Source: Syntrophus gentianae
Lineage (GTDB): Bacteria > Desulfobacterota > Syntrophia > Syntrophales > Syntrophaceae
Direction: 5' to 3'
Length of the DNA: 64,000 nt
Assembly (NCBI RefSeq): GCF_900109885.1
Contig: NZ_FOBS01000006.1
Location: forward strand, 124,001 to 188,000
In this document: piece after piece, positions 42,292 to 52,585 of the stretch
How positions within the stretch are numbered: position 1 is the first letter of the stretch
Layout: each line of letters begins with the position of its first letter
Notes under the pieces: model-generated
The model's input: only the letters and a program-made list of their open reading frames with translations
The model's database searches: none
Told to the model about the DNA's origin: nothing
Translations under genes and position numbers: made by a program

Positions 42292-42948
42292 ATGACGACA
42301 ACCTTTTCCAAAAAAACGGCAAGATCCAAAAGGCGATTGTCCTTGGCGATATTTATGGTATTGTTGCTCTTCAGTTTTTCCTGCCCCGGAAAGCTCGGAG
42401 CCGGTGAGTTCTATCGCTGGATTGACGAAAACGGCGTGGTCCATGTATCGGATACATTTCCCCAGGCGAGTTCGAAGGGCGGGAAACAGGAGGTGCAGCG
42501 TGTCAATGTTCCGGTCAATGCCCCGGTTAACGTTCCGGCGCCAAAGGGATCGCAAACGGATGAATACCAGATTCCCTTTTCCCATACGCCAACAGGTGGT
42601 ATTATTGTTAAAGGTGTTTTTGATGACGCCATCAACGTGACGATGCTCTTCGATACGGGCGCCAGCCATATGGTCATTTCTGAGACTCTGGCAAGGCAGT
42701 TGGATCCCTCGTCTCCCGTCGTCAGGAAGGTGAAGGTTCAAACGGCCGGAGGCCCGATAGAAGCCAGGATGTCGATGATATCGAAAGTGGCCCTTGGCGA
42801 TGTCTTTAAGGAGAATGTCCCTGCCGTGGTAACGGATCGTGATCCCCGCCCCATGGGTTTTGATGCCATTCTGGGACTCAGTTTTCTTCAGGATTTCAGG
42901 GCAACCGTTGATTATCAGAACAGGGTTATCATCCTGAAACGTCATTGA
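42292..42948 (+). CDS. secreted retropepsin-like aspartyl protease with DUF4124 domain
   Basis: 218 residues: a signal peptide or membrane anchor (about 15-38), a DUF4124-type segment (FYRWIDENGVVHVSDTFP), and a clan AA aspartyl protease domain from about 100 with active site MLFDTGASHMVIS. One DTG per chain means it should work as a dimer. AGGGGGGAG ends right before the ATG, an unusually short spacing. Its job in the envelope is unknown. Confidence 0.82.
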   Translation: MTTTFSKKTARSKRRLSLAIFMVLLLFSFSCPGKLGAGEFYRWIDENGVVHVSDTFPQASSKGGKQEVQRVNVPVNAPVNVPAPKGSQTDEYQIPFSHTPTGGIIVKGVFDDAINVTMLFDTGASHMVISETLARQLDPSSPVVRKVKVQTAGGPIEARMSMISKVALGDVFKENVPAVVTDRDPRPMGFDAILGLSFLQDFRATVDYQNRVIILKRH

Positions 42949-42999
42949 CGGAGAACCCGAATCAAGCAGGTTCTTTCTGAAAAAGTCTGCAGGGGAACT

Positions 43000-43021
43000 C
43001 CGCGAGGGGATTCCCCCGCGG
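43000..43021 (+). terminator. G+C-rich hairpin after the aspartyl protease gene
   Basis: CCGCGAGGGGA (43000-43010) faces TTCCCCCGCGG (43011-43021) with one mismatch. No T-run, so a weak terminator or processing stem. Confidence 0.35.
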
Positions 43022-43065
43022 CATGAAGGACGCCGTCAAAAGGGTCGTGAAAAAGGATCGTGGAG

Positions 43066-45792
43066 ATGAACAAGGAAAATCGAATCATGGAGAAAGAAAA
43101 GGTGACGGTCTTTCCTGGCCAGGTGGGGGAGGCTAGCAGAGGGTCTCAAAAAAATGCGGAACCGGAAGATCAATTCCTGTATCTTTTTGAGAATTTTCCC
43201 GACGCCATCCTCCTTGCCGATCAATGGGAAATTATCGATTGCAATCCCGCCGCCGTTAGAATGCTGGCCGGCAGCAGTAAGGATGACATCATCGGCAGGA
43301 ACGTGGAACAATTTTTCCCTCCGACGCAACCGGACGGACGGTCCTCTGTGGAAGCATCCCGTAATCTGTGGAAGCTCACCTTGAAGAAAAAATCCGTTCA
43401 GATGGAGTGGATGCATCGGGACCTTGCCGGCAGGGATTTCCCCGTCAGCGTTTCGATGGTGATGGTCTCCAGGGATGGGAAGGCGCTCTGCTATCTCATC
43501 TGGCGGGATTTGAGGGAAAGGGAGGAGAGAGAAAACATCCTTCGGAGCGCCGCCGAATTCAACAGCACCATTATTGAGGGACTGGCCGAGGGAATCGTGA
43601 TCTACGACCGCAATCTTTGCTACCTGGCCTGGAATCCCTTCATGGAGCGGCTGACCGGATTGACCTCCGATCAGGTCGTGGGGGTTCATGCCCCATCCCT
43701 GTTTCCCCACATTTATGCCAATGGGTTGGATGTGCTGATCAAGCAGGCGCTGACCGGGGAAACGGCGACCTCTCCGGATTTTTCCTGTATCCCTTCCCCG
43801 AAGGCTGCCGAAAGATGGCTTTCCGCTCTGTACGCCCCCTACCGGAATGCTTCCGGTGAAATCATCGGGGTAGTCGGTCTGCTGAGGGATGTGACGGAGC
43901 GTCGGTGGACGGAGCAGGCCTTAAGGGATAGTGAAGAGAAAATACGCTCCCTTTCTGAGTTGGCTGTTGAGGGGATTGTGATTCACCGGGAGGGGGTTAT
44001 TCTCGAAGCCAATGCAACCTTGGCCCGTCTTCTCGGTTATGAGTCCCCGGAAGCCGTTGCCGGACGCAATGTATTGTCCTTTGTGGCGCCCCCTTTTGTT
44101 GAAATGGCGTCAAGAAAGATTCGGGTAGGAAAAAACGGGATATATCATGTTGATATTCAAAGGAACGATGGGTCAATCTTTCCGGCGGAGTTCAACGTTC
44201 GGGAAATGCTTTACCGGGGAAAGGCGGCCCGGGTTGTCGCCATCCGGGATCTTTCGGAGCATCAAAGGAATGCGGAGGCGCTTCTCAGGGAAAAAGAGCG
44301 TTTCCGGAGTTTTATTGAGGAGTCGCCCTTCGGGGTTACCGTGATCGGGAGCGATGGCCGGTATCAGTATATCAATCCGAAATTTACGGAACTCTTCGGT
44401 TACTCCCTTGAGGACGTTCCCACCGGTCGGGAATGGTTCCGCAAGGCCCATCCCGACCCGGACTATCGGCACAGGATCATTGCGCAATGGAAAAACTATG
44501 TCCTCAATCTGCGGCACGAAGGAACGCCGCTTTTGACCTTTGAAGTCACCTGCAAGGATGGTTCGGAAAAATCCATCCAGTATCGGCCCATCGCCATGGC
44601 GACGGGTGAATTTCTGATCATGTATGAAGACTTTACGGAGAGAAAGCGCCTGGAGGAGCAACTGCGCCAATCGGAGAAGCTGGAGGCCATTGGAACCCTG
44701 GCTGGCGGGATTGCGCATGATTTTAATAACCTTCTCATGGGAATTCAGGGATATACTTCGATTCTTCAGCATTCCCTCGGGACCGGTCATCGGGATTATG
44801 AAAAACTGAATTCGATCCAGAAACTCATCCAGAGCGGATCCGATCTGACTCAGCAGCTTCTCGGCTTTGCCCGGGGAGGAAAATACGAGATAAAACCCAC
44901 GGATCTGAATGATATCCTGATCAAAAGTTCCAATATGTTCGGTCGGACCAGGAGGGATATTGTCATTTCCTGTGACCTGGAAGAACCGCTCTGGCTGGTC
45001 GAGGCGGATCGCAGTCAGATTGAGCAGGTCCTGCTGAATCTTTATGTCAACGCCGGTCAGGCCATGCCGGGGGGTGGGCGGCTCAACCTGGCAACGAAAA
45101 ATGTTGTGCCGGATGACGATCCCTTCCTACCCGCCTCCAGGGAGCCGGGAAATTATGTCTGCGTTACGGTTACGGATACAGGAGTGGGGATGGATGAAAA
45201 AACAAGGCAGCGGATCTTCGAACCTTTTTTCACGACCCGGGAGATGAAAAGAGGAACCGGCCTTGGACTGGCCTCCGCCTACGGCATCATCCAGGGGCAT
45301 GGCGGAAGCATTGAGGTGGATAGTGAAATAGGTCGCGGAACCACTTTTCGGATTTATCTCCCTGCGTCCGATAAGGAGATCCCCGGGACGGTACGACCCG
45401 TTGCGGATGTTGCCAAGGGACATGAAACAATCCTCCTGGTGGATGATGAGGAGATCAACATCGAGGTGGTCAGTGAAATTCTGGAAATGCTTGGCTATTC
45501 TGTTTTCACCGCCCAGAGCGGCCAGGATGCCGTTCATTTCTATCAGAGCAAAAAAGACACCGTTGACCTGGTGCTCCTCGATATGATCATGCCGGGAATG
45601 GGCGGAGGGGATACCTTTGATGCCCTCAAGGAGATAGATCCCGGTGTGAAGGTTATTCTATCCAGCGGCTACAGTCTCCATGGCGAGGCATCCCGCATCA
45701 TGGAGCGGGGTTGCAGTGCCTTCATCCAGAAACCCTTCCGAATCGAAGAACTTTCAGGAAAATTGGAGGAAGTGCTGGGCAGGAAACAGTAA
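43066..45792 (+). CDS. hybrid sensor histidine kinase with four PAS domains and receiver
   Basis: About 908 residues: PAS domains at roughly 30-150, 155-285, 290-405 and 410-535, then H551 in GGIAHDFNNLLMG, ATPase domain (MPGGGRLNLATKN, GTGLGLASAYGI), and a C-terminal receiver with D839 in LLDMIMPG. No transmembrane helix, so the signal is cytoplasmic. The start is either the GTG at 43060 or the ATG at 43066; both have only AAGGA upstream. The kinase-to-receiver layout suggests a phosphorelay. Confidence 0.9.
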   Translation: MNKENRIMEKEKVTVFPGQVGEASRGSQKNAEPEDQFLYLFENFPDAILLADQWEIIDCNPAAVRMLAGSSKDDIIGRNVEQFFPPTQPDGRSSVEASRNLWKLTLKKKSVQMEWMHRDLAGRDFPVSVSMVMVSRDGKALCYLIWRDLREREERENILRSAAEFNSTIIEGLAEGIVIYDRNLCYLAWNPFMERLTGLTSDQVVGVHAPSLFPHIYANGLDVLIKQALTGETATSPDFSCIPSPKAAERWLSALYAPYRNASGEIIGVVGLLRDVTERRWTEQALRDSEEKIRSLSELAVEGIVIHREGVILEANATLARLLGYESPEAVAGRNVLSFVAPPFVEMASRKIRVGKNGIYHVDIQRNDGSIFPAEFNVREMLYRGKAARVVAIRDLSEHQRNAEALLREKERFRSFIEESPFGVTVIGSDGRYQYINPKFTELFGYSLEDVPTGREWFRKAHPDPDYRHRIIAQWKNYVLNLRHEGTPLLTFEVTCKDGSEKSIQYRPIAMATGEFLIMYEDFTERKRLEEQLRQSEKLEAIGTLAGGIAHDFNNLLMGIQGYTSILQHSLGTGHRDYEKLNSIQKLIQSGSDLTQQLLGFARGGKYEIKPTDLNDILIKSSNMFGRTRRDIVISCDLEEPLWLVEADRSQIEQVLLNLYVNAGQAMPGGGRLNLATKNVVPDDDPFLPASREPGNYVCVTVTDTGVGMDEKTRQRIFEPFFTTREMKRGTGLGLASAYGIIQGHGGSIEVDSEIGRGTTFRIYLPASDKEIPGTVRPVADVAKGHETILLVDDEEINIEVVSEILEMLGYSVFTAQSGQDAVHFYQSKKDTVDLVLLDMIMPGMGGGDTFDALKEIDPGVKVILSSGYSLHGEASRIMERGCSAFIQKPFRIEELSGKLEEVLGRKQ

Positions 45793-45798
45793 TTCCCG

Positions 45799-45907
45799 TT
45801 CCGGATCAAAAAAGGAAGGCAGGGCGGCAAGACAGAGGCGACGCCGTCGTACACAGACGTACGGGAGTTGGGAAGGGGCATGGGGCGTCCGGAGTTTTTG
45901 AACCGGT
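45799..45907. repeat. MITE-like element, copy D
   Basis: About 109 bp with inverted ends CCGGATCAAAAA and the reverse complement of CCGGTTCAAAAACTCCGG, the core GGCGGCAAGACAGAGGCGACG and the ACGTACG motif. It is the fourth member of the family and lies between the hybrid kinase and the activase gene. Confidence 0.55.
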
Positions 45908-45986
45908 TCAACATCTCTGCGGAAACCTTTGCCGCGGCGGGATGCCGAGGGCAGCGAAGATCTGGAGAAACGTTAGCCGATTCCCT

Positions 45987-48900
45987 TCAATCGAATGGAT
46001 GGTCCTTTGGAGCATGCAGGAGGTCATGAATTCTGGCGGCCTGCAGAAGAAAGACTTCCAGCTTTGCCTGGATGATCTGCGGGAAGGGATTCCCATCACT
46101 CTCTATGGCCAGAAAAGGGAGGGGGCGGTTCTGGAGACTTTCCGCGGTGGAGCCGGGTTTTTTTCGGGAACGTTTCCGGGGCATTCTTTTTCCGCGGTTC
46201 ATTTCCGGGGTGAGGATGGCTTCGGAAACCCGATTCGGCATGCAGCCGAAAGGACCCAGAGCGATAACGCCGCAATAGGGATCCGGCACTTCCACCAGGG
46301 CTGCCCCCACGGTCAAAACCGCCTCCCCAAGGAGCAGCGGATTCAGGACCGGGCTGGCCTGTTCCACCAGGTGTGGCACATCCTCCTGCCGATCGGGGAT
46401 CAGATCCGATTTCGCCAGAACCTTCGAAATTGTCCGCTCATACTTCTTCATCCACGTTGAGCGAAGAAAGAGCGACACCTTGTCCTTCGCGGACAGGGTT
46501 CTATCGACCCATCCCTTCTGGTTGCAAAGATCCGTATAATAAATCCACTCCATCACGCTGGCCACTTTCGTGGCGAATCCCTGATCGGCAAGACTTTCGA
46601 TGAGGTATTGGCGGGACAGGTCGTCATGACGGACAAAGATCTCTCCCGTCAACAGAATCGTGGGGATCTCTGCCGGTCGCCTCTTGAGCGGGATGGATTT
46701 CAGGCGGGCGGCCACCTCTTCCAGGCAGGGCCGGAGTGCTTTCAGTTCGGGAGATACCTCCAGGGCTGAAAGGAGTTTCCGGCGTTCCTCCTGGAAAACA
46801 GTGATTGCTGCATCCCGGTCCCGGGCGGCGCTGAGCAGAACCCCGTAGATATCCTCCATTCGATCGGCAAGGACGATTCCCGTCCAGATTTTCAGGGTAA
46901 GATTGCTGGCGTTTAGATCTTCATAACTGTTTGCCGCGTTCAGGGAATAAAGGGTCACATCCGGAATTCCGAGCCGTTCGATCATGGCTTTCATGAACTG
47001 GGAATATTGACCGAATCGGCAGGGTCCCCCGGCAGTGGGCATGAAATAAACGAGCAATTCTTCCTTCTCTTTCCTGTCCCGCAGATACTTCAGCAGGCTT
47101 CCCACCGTCAACTGGAGGGGCAGGCATTCTTTGCAGGATGTATTGCCGCGACCGAGCTTCAGCACTTCCTCGTCGGAATCGGCAAGAGCCGTCGCCCGGA
47201 CGCCCGCGGAACGGAAAATGGCGGCGATGGCGTCCGTATGAAAACGTCCCATGGAAGGAAAGACCAGGTGGACGCGGGGATGAGAGAGGGAATAGGAGAT
47301 TCCGTGGGAATCATCGATCCGGAAGTCTTCATGATCGACCCGAGCCGGGGCTGTTTCCCGGGAAGGTGCCGCGGCAGATCTCTGCTGTTTAAGGTACAGC
47401 TCCCGGTAATTCCGGATAATATCCAGAAAGGCTTCGATGCGGGTTTCCAGGCCGGCATCCGCGACATGGCTGTCCAGTTCCAGAATCAGGAAGGGCTTGT
47501 TCCCCATTGCCTGGCGGAAAGAACCCAGGAGAAAGGAGTCCGGCCCACAGGAAAAGTTGGTGATGTAGCAGCCGAAGAGCTGAGGGTGACGGGCGACGAA
47601 GGCGGCGCCTTTGAGAATATGTTGACCCGATGCCCAGTACATGGAATCATCGACGGACTCATCGGCCAGAGGAAGGCAGGTGAGGGGGACAACCCCTACG
47701 CCCCGCGAGGCGAATTTCCGGGGGATTCCCAGATTGGCCTCCGGGACGAAGGCATTATAGGCCCGTCCGAAGATCACGATACCGTAACGATCCCCTTCTT
47801 CTTCCAAGGCGCTGAGGAATTCCCGGCCCGAATCCCGGGTCGCTTTGACGACCTGTTCCTGAAGGGCGACGGCCGCTGAAAAGGCCTGTTCCGCGTCCTT
47901 TTTCCCGCAGCCAAGGGAACGGGCCAGATTGACCATAATCGTCCGTGCGGCGCCATAGCCCTGAGAAAAATCCAGCACCGGCTGCAGAATGGCGTCCGCC
48001 TCCTTCAACCGGCGGAATTCCTCCCTGTCGTTAAAGGTGCTGGCGAGATAGTAGGGCTCCCCCTGGGAGATGGGGCAGATCGTGCTGGTCGGATTTCCTC
48101 CTTCCACGTACATGCCACGGATGTGGGGGAGAAAGAGAAAATCCGGTTTCTTGTGCAGCAGGTCGTAGAAAAAGCCATGGGCGAGTTCCGCGGGATAGCA
48201 GAAGGCCGTCCCTTTCGAAATCATGCCTTCCGGCCGGGGAGAATCCGGAAGGAGAACGGAAAAGCCCAGCCGGGAGAAAAAGGTTTGGTAGAGAGGATAA
48301 TACGAATGGGTCAGGAAAGACCGGTTGATTCCCACGGATCGGGAAATCCTGTCCGAAGACGGAATCTGAGACTCGGACTCGGCGCTCTGGAAGGTCAGCG
48401 AGGCATGCTCTTTGACTCGATCCAGGGACTCCGCATCCACGGAAAGGGAATAACGGAGATTGTACCAGCGGTTACAGGCGCCTCCAAAGGGATTAACCTT
48501 GTCTTCGATCCGGATCCGGGCAATTTCGCATTTCCGGTCGCAATGTTCTTTTCCCCCGTTGCAGACAAAGGGGGATTCATAGGCGATCTCCCGGTTTTTC
48601 AGGGAAAGGAGATCAAAGGAGCTTTCCTTGAGAATCCCATGTTCCAGGCGCTTTTTTATCTCCAGGGCTACGCCGAAGGCCCCCATCAGTCCGGGTTCCG
48701 GGGGGACGACGATCCTTTTTCCCGTCAGGGCGGCCATGGCGACGGGAATGGCCCGGTTGTAACAGACCCCGCCCTGCATGAAGATGTTGTTCCCCATCGT
48801 GCGGTTTCCCTTTACCCGGTTGCTGTAGTTCATGCAGATGGAATAAACCAGTCCCGAGACGATGTCTTCCCGGCTCATCCCTTCGTGGGCGGCATTCTTG

Positions 48901-50330
48901 ATATCGCTGCTGATGAAAGCGGCGCACTGGTCGTTGAAATTGGGGGGGGCCTTGCCCCGCAGGGCGATTCCGGCGATATCCTCCATGGCGACGCCCATGG
49001 ATTCCCAGGCCGCTTCTTCGAGAAAAGAACCCGTTCCGGCGCTGCAGGCGTCGTTCATGGCGTAGTCGGAGGGAATGCCGTCTTTCACATAGGTGTATTT
49101 GGCATCCTGCCCCCCGATTTCGAAGATCGTGTCCACCGTCGAATCGAAGAACAGCGCTCCGGTGGCGTGGGCGATGATTTCGTTGATGATGCCCTCCGTC
49201 ATGGCATGCAGGCCGGCGATCTGGCGTCCCGAACCCGTGACACCCAACCCCTTGATGGAAATCTTTTCCGCCAGGGGGCCCAACTGTTCGTAAAGGGCTG
49301 CATAGCAGGCCCGCGAGGCCCCGACGGGATTGCCGTTGGTGCGCAGATAGACGGAGGCCAGGATCCGGTTGTCCTCCTGTCGCAGCAGGACGGCTTTCGT
49401 GGTGGTTGAGCCCACATCCAGTCCCAGGATGCAGGCATCTCCCTCGCGGGCGATCCCCTGTTCCATCGTCCGGAAATCCACCTTGTCGAGGAAATCCGCC
49501 AGAGGAGGAAGGCGGTGAAAGGCCGTTACATCCTGTCGAATGACGGACTCCGACGCTGGAGCGGGCAGGGTTTCATGCTCCAGGGCCCAGAGGGCGCAGC
49601 CGAGGGCTTCAAAATAAGCCGCTTCTTCGGGGATGATGAGACTGGATATTTCCTTTTTCAGGTAATCCACCATGACGGTATTCCGGGCCGATCCGCCGAT
49701 GAGCATCATGTTGCTGCGGGGCAGATGGCGAAGAATCTCCAGGATCTTTCCCGACATCATCTCACAGAGACCCGAAGCGATCCGTCTCTTGGGGATGCCT
49801 TTGTTGGTGGCATGGGTACAGTCGCTTTTGCAGAAGACGCTGCAGCGTCCGGAAACTTTATAGGGTTGTTCCTGCCGGGCGAAGGCGATGGCTTCTTCGA
49901 GGCCAAGGTCCAGACGGCGGATCTGCTGAAGAAAAAATTCACCGGTTCCCGAGGCGCATTTGTTCCCCGTCTGGACGGAGCAGATCTTGCCGTCTTTCCC
50001 GAGAACGTAAATGAGGAAGGTCTCTCCTCCGGCGCTGATGACGGCGTTCAGGGGGACATTGCCGTTGCAGACGAACGTCAGGGCCGTCTCCACGGCCTGG
50101 GGCTCGGGAAGGGAGGTGAGATTGACGAAGGAGCGGAACTTCCGTCCGGTCACTGCGATACGGTCATAATGATCTATCGGGAGAGAGGAGAAGAGATCCA
50201 GGAAGGCCTGGCGGGGATTGCCGTCGTGGGGTTCCAGATGAAGCAGGGATCGCTTGATCCCTGCTTCAGAATTGTTGACCGCAACGGCCGACAGTGTGGT
50301 TGCGCCGATGCATATGCCGAGACTGTTCAT
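45987..50330 (-). CDS. giant BadF/BcrA/HgdC-type CoA-substrate activase with DUF2229 domain
   Basis: 1447 residues. Two ASKHA-type ATPase domains of the 2-hydroxyacyl-CoA dehydratase/benzoyl-CoA reductase activator family (about 1-270; 300-570 with LGLDVGSTTTKAVLL). Each carries a cysteine loop that can hold an inter-subunit [4Fe-4S] cluster (GNKCASGTG; NDACSAGTG). A cysteine-rich region follows (CNGGKEHCDRKCE) and then a DUF2229-like and a dehydratase-subunit-like part. The family uses ATP to push electrons to low potential. Its target reaction is unknown. Start ATG at 50330 lacks a clear ribosome site but is 15 bp from the pdaD stop. Confidence 0.85.
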   Translation of the reverse strand: MNSLGICIGATTLSAVAVNNSEAGIKRSLLHLEPHDGNPRQAFLDLFSSLPIDHYDRIAVTGRKFRSFVNLTSLPEPQAVETALTFVCNGNVPLNAVISAGGETFLIYVLGKDGKICSVQTGNKCASGTGEFFLQQIRRLDLGLEEAIAFARQEQPYKVSGRCSVFCKSDCTHATNKGIPKRRIASGLCEMMSGKILEILRHLPRSNMMLIGGSARNTVMVDYLKKEISSLIIPEEAAYFEALGCALWALEHETLPAPASESVIRQDVTAFHRLPPLADFLDKVDFRTMEQGIAREGDACILGLDVGSTTTKAVLLRQEDNRILASVYLRTNGNPVGASRACYAALYEQLGPLAEKISIKGLGVTGSGRQIAGLHAMTEGIINEIIAHATGALFFDSTVDTIFEIGGQDAKYTYVKDGIPSDYAMNDACSAGTGSFLEEAAWESMGVAMEDIAGIALRGKAPPNFNDQCAAFISSDIKNAAHEGMSREDIVSGLVYSICMNYSNRVKGNRTMGNNIFMQGGVCYNRAIPVAMAALTGKRIVVPPEPGLMGAFGVALEIKKRLEHGILKESSFDLLSLKNREIAYESPFVCNGGKEHCDRKCEIARIRIEDKVNPFGGACNRWYNLRYSLSVDAESLDRVKEHASLTFQSAESESQIPSSDRISRSVGINRSFLTHSYYPLYQTFFSRLGFSVLLPDSPRPEGMISKGTAFCYPAELAHGFFYDLLHKKPDFLFLPHIRGMYVEGGNPTSTICPISQGEPYYLASTFNDREEFRRLKEADAILQPVLDFSQGYGAARTIMVNLARSLGCGKKDAEQAFSAAVALQEQVVKATRDSGREFLSALEEEGDRYGIVIFGRAYNAFVPEANLGIPRKFASRGVGVVPLTCLPLADESVDDSMYWASGQHILKGAAFVARHPQLFGCYITNFSCGPDSFLLGSFRQAMGNKPFLILELDSHVADAGLETRIEAFLDIIRNYRELYLKQQRSAAAPSRETAPARVDHEDFRIDDSHGISYSLSHPRVHLVFPSMGRFHTDAIAAIFRSAGVRATALADSDEEVLKLGRGNTSCKECLPLQLTVGSLLKYLRDRKEKEELLVYFMPTAGGPCRFGQYSQFMKAMIERLGIPDVTLYSLNAANSYEDLNASNLTLKIWTGIVLADRMEDIYGVLLSAARDRDAAITVFQEERRKLLSALEVSPELKALRPCLEEVAARLKSIPLKRRPAEIPTILLTGEIFVRHDDLSRQYLIESLADQGFATKVASVMEWIYYTDLCNQKGWVDRTLSAKDKVSLFLRSTWMKKYERTISKVLAKSDLIPDRQEDVPHLVEQASPVLNPLLLGEAVLTVGAALVEVPDPYCGVIALGPFGCMPNRVSEAILTPEMNRGKRMPRKRSRKKPGSTAESLQNRPLPFLAIESDGNPFPQIIQAKLEVFLLQAARIHDLLHAPKDHPFD

Positions 50331-50345
50331 TTTGGTGGAAAGGCA

Positions 50346-50894
50346 TCAAAAAACAAAAACGGCGGCGGCGACAACCGTTGTATAGCGGTCGTCCTTCACG
50401 ATGGTTGACTGGGTCACATTGCGGGTTCGCACGATTTTACCGCTGATCTTGAAAATTTCTTTTTTCTCGTCCCAGCTTTCATCCACATTGAAATCGATGC
50501 CCAGAGTCGAGGCCAGCATGGCTGCGGCCAGGTCTTCCGCATAATCCCCTGCCTGCTTCTCGGTGAGACCGAAGGCGTGATGTTCACTGATGTATCCGTA
50601 GGAGGTCTTGTCGGCCGGGATGGCGCAGCCGACGGAGGCGGCCAGGAGCCGTTTTGGTTCATTGCTGCAGCACCGGCTCATGACGCAGTAGGTGATGGCG
50701 CCCGGAATAAGTTCCTTCAATCCCTGGATTTTCGAAATATTCCTGCATCCCGGCGGAAAGATGCTGGATACCTGGACCAGATTGCACTTTTCAATCCCGG
50801 CGTCTCGCAGGGCGCGCTCAAAGGAATGCAGTTCATCTCGATGGGTGCCGACACCCTTGGTGAAAAAAATTTTTTTTGGGACGAAATCGTACAT
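50346..50894 (-). CDS. pdaD: pyruvoyl-dependent arginine decarboxylase
   Basis: 182 residues with the self-cleavage site [11 protein letters not shown]43-S44, which yields the pyruvoyl group on the alpha chain. It turns arginine into agmatine, for polyamine synthesis. The C-terminal part ([15 protein letters not shown]) closes the fold. The long gap of 197 bp upstream holds no gene. It is directly followed by the activase gene, 15 bp on, so the two are co-transcribed although no biochemical link is known. Confidence 0.9.
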   Translation of the reverse strand: MYDFVPKKIFFTKGVGTHRDELHSFERALRDAGIEKCNLVQVSSIFPPGCRNISKIQGLKELIPGAITYCVMSRCCSNEPKRLLAASVGCAIPADKTSYGYISEHHAFGLTEKQAGDYAEDLAAAMLASTLGIDFNVDESWDEKKEIFKISGKIVRTRNVTQSTIVKDDRYTTVVAAAVFVF

Positions 50895-51091
50895 CGGTAC
50901 TTGTTTGGCCTCCTGTTCTGATTCTCTTTCCTTTAGGGAAGACCCTTCTGGCAGACCTTGATTTTATACCAATCTTCCCGCTGAAAATCTACAAAATATT
51001 CCCGATGTTTCTAGATGCCCTGCAAGGGGATATGGAAACTTGAGCGAAAAAAAACTTTGGCGCCGGCCAGAGGGAAGAGGTCCTGCACAAA

Positions 51092-52549
51092 ATGGTTGCA
51101 CTGTTCAAGAAAATCCTTAAACTACGGAAAAAGTTACGTTCAGCGAAGATCGGGAACAAAAGATTGCCTATGAAGATCAAGATCTGCCTGCTGGTGGGTA
51201 TACTGGCGATCCTGATTCTGTCCGGTTATGGTCATTCTCAGGATAGAATCAAGGACATCAGCACCCTGAAGCAGGACCACGCCTTTTACCTTTCCGGGAA
51301 AGCCGCCGATTCGGCCATCGTAGACGATGAGATTCAGAAAGCTTTCAATGAGTCGTATACTCGCCGGTATTTTTCCGTCTGGCATCAGGACAGGCCCCGC
51401 TGTTCCCGGGAAGATGTTCTCTGGGATTTCAACAAATACGGCGAAAATCCGGGATACGGCGAAAACCAGCGCAGGCATGAGCGAAGCTGGGTGGAGGCTT
51501 TGAAGCAGAATGCCAGTCTGGACCGTTACCCGAATCGGGGAATCCGGGGAATCGCCTTGGTCAATACGGATCTGCGGGCCCTGCCGACTTCCAGACCTTG
51601 TTTCGAGGGATTGGACAGCGATTCCGGTTATCCCTTCGACCGATTGCAGATATCGGCCATTACGGCCAATTCACCGGTTTATGTTTCCCATGTCAGCCAG
51701 GACAAAGCCTGGGTCCATGTGGAAACGAGCACCTATTTCGGCTGGGTGAACGCGCGGGATATCGCCTTTGTGGAAGAGTCCTTTGCCCGATCCTGGCAGA
51801 ACGGACGGTATGCCGTCCTGATCCGGGATCGGATCCCGATTTACAATGAGAAGGGGCGGTTCTGTTTCAAGGCGCCCCTGGGGGCTCAATTCCCCCTGCT
51901 CCGGGAAGAAGGGGAGTTCCTGGATGTCATGATTGCCGTTGCTGATGAGAATCGTCAGGCGGTTCTGAGCGTCGCGCGGCTTGCCAGGGAAAATGCAGTT
52001 CCCAGACCGTTTAAGATGACCCGGGCAAACCTGGCGCGGGTGGCTAACGAACTCATCAATCAACCCTACGGTTGGGGCGGGCTCCATCAGAACCGGGATT
52101 GCTCTTCCATGCTGATGGATTTCTTCGCGCCTTTCGGCATCTGGCTGCCGAGAAATTCCAAACAGCAGGCCCATGAGGCCGGCCGTTTTATTGATCTGGG
52201 AAATCTGTCTCCCGAAGAAAAGGAGGCGGCCATTCTTTCCTACGGGATTCCCTATGCTACGCTGATCTGGCGCAAGGGGCACATCATGCTCTATATGGGG
52301 TCCTATGAGGGAAAGGCCCTGATCTTCCATAACATGTGGGGAGTAACCACCCAGGATCCTCGTGGCCGGAAGGGACGAAAGGTCGTGGGACGTTCGGTCA
52401 TTACGACCCTCCGGCCCGGCATCGAGTCCTGTAATGGTCGTGCGCCGGGCTGTGATCCCCTGCAGAGCGTGCTGGGGATGACTCTCCTGCTGCCCAATGC
52501 GCCGATGCCGCCCGAACCGGCGTCACCTTCACAGGTGTCAAACCCGTAG
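51092..52549 (+). CDS. exported SH3b1/NlpC-P60 cell-wall hydrolase
   Basis: 485 residues: a hydrophobic export signal (ICLLVGILAILILSGYGHS, about 30-49), an N-terminal region of unknown type, SH3-like segments (about 175-300, with VYVSHVSQDKAWVHVETSTYFGWV) and a NlpC/P60 cysteine peptidase with Cys in NRDCSSMLMD, His in KGHIMLYMG and a downstream HNMWG. It likely cuts peptidoglycan peptides (gamma-D-Glu-diamino acid bond). An ATG at 51170 would start directly before the signal peptide and is a good alternative; the ATG at 51092 has GAAGAGGT at 10 bp. Confidence 0.83.
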   Translation: MVALFKKILKLRKKLRSAKIGNKRLPMKIKICLLVGILAILILSGYGHSQDRIKDISTLKQDHAFYLSGKAADSAIVDDEIQKAFNESYTRRYFSVWHQDRPRCSREDVLWDFNKYGENPGYGENQRRHERSWVEALKQNASLDRYPNRGIRGIALVNTDLRALPTSRPCFEGLDSDSGYPFDRLQISAITANSPVYVSHVSQDKAWVHVETSTYFGWVNARDIAFVEESFARSWQNGRYAVLIRDRIPIYNEKGRFCFKAPLGAQFPLLREEGEFLDVMIAVADENRQAVLSVARLARENAVPRPFKMTRANLARVANELINQPYGWGGLHQNRDCSSMLMDFFAPFGIWLPRNSKQQAHEAGRFIDLGNLSPEEKEAAILSYGIPYATLIWRKGHIMLYMGSYEGKALIFHNMWGVTTQDPRGRKGRKVVGRSVITTLRPGIESCNGRAPGCDPLQSVLGMTLLLPNAPMPPEPASPSQVSNP

Positions 52550-52585
52550 GAGAAAAGGGAAAAGAGAGGAAAACAGGGGCCGAAT

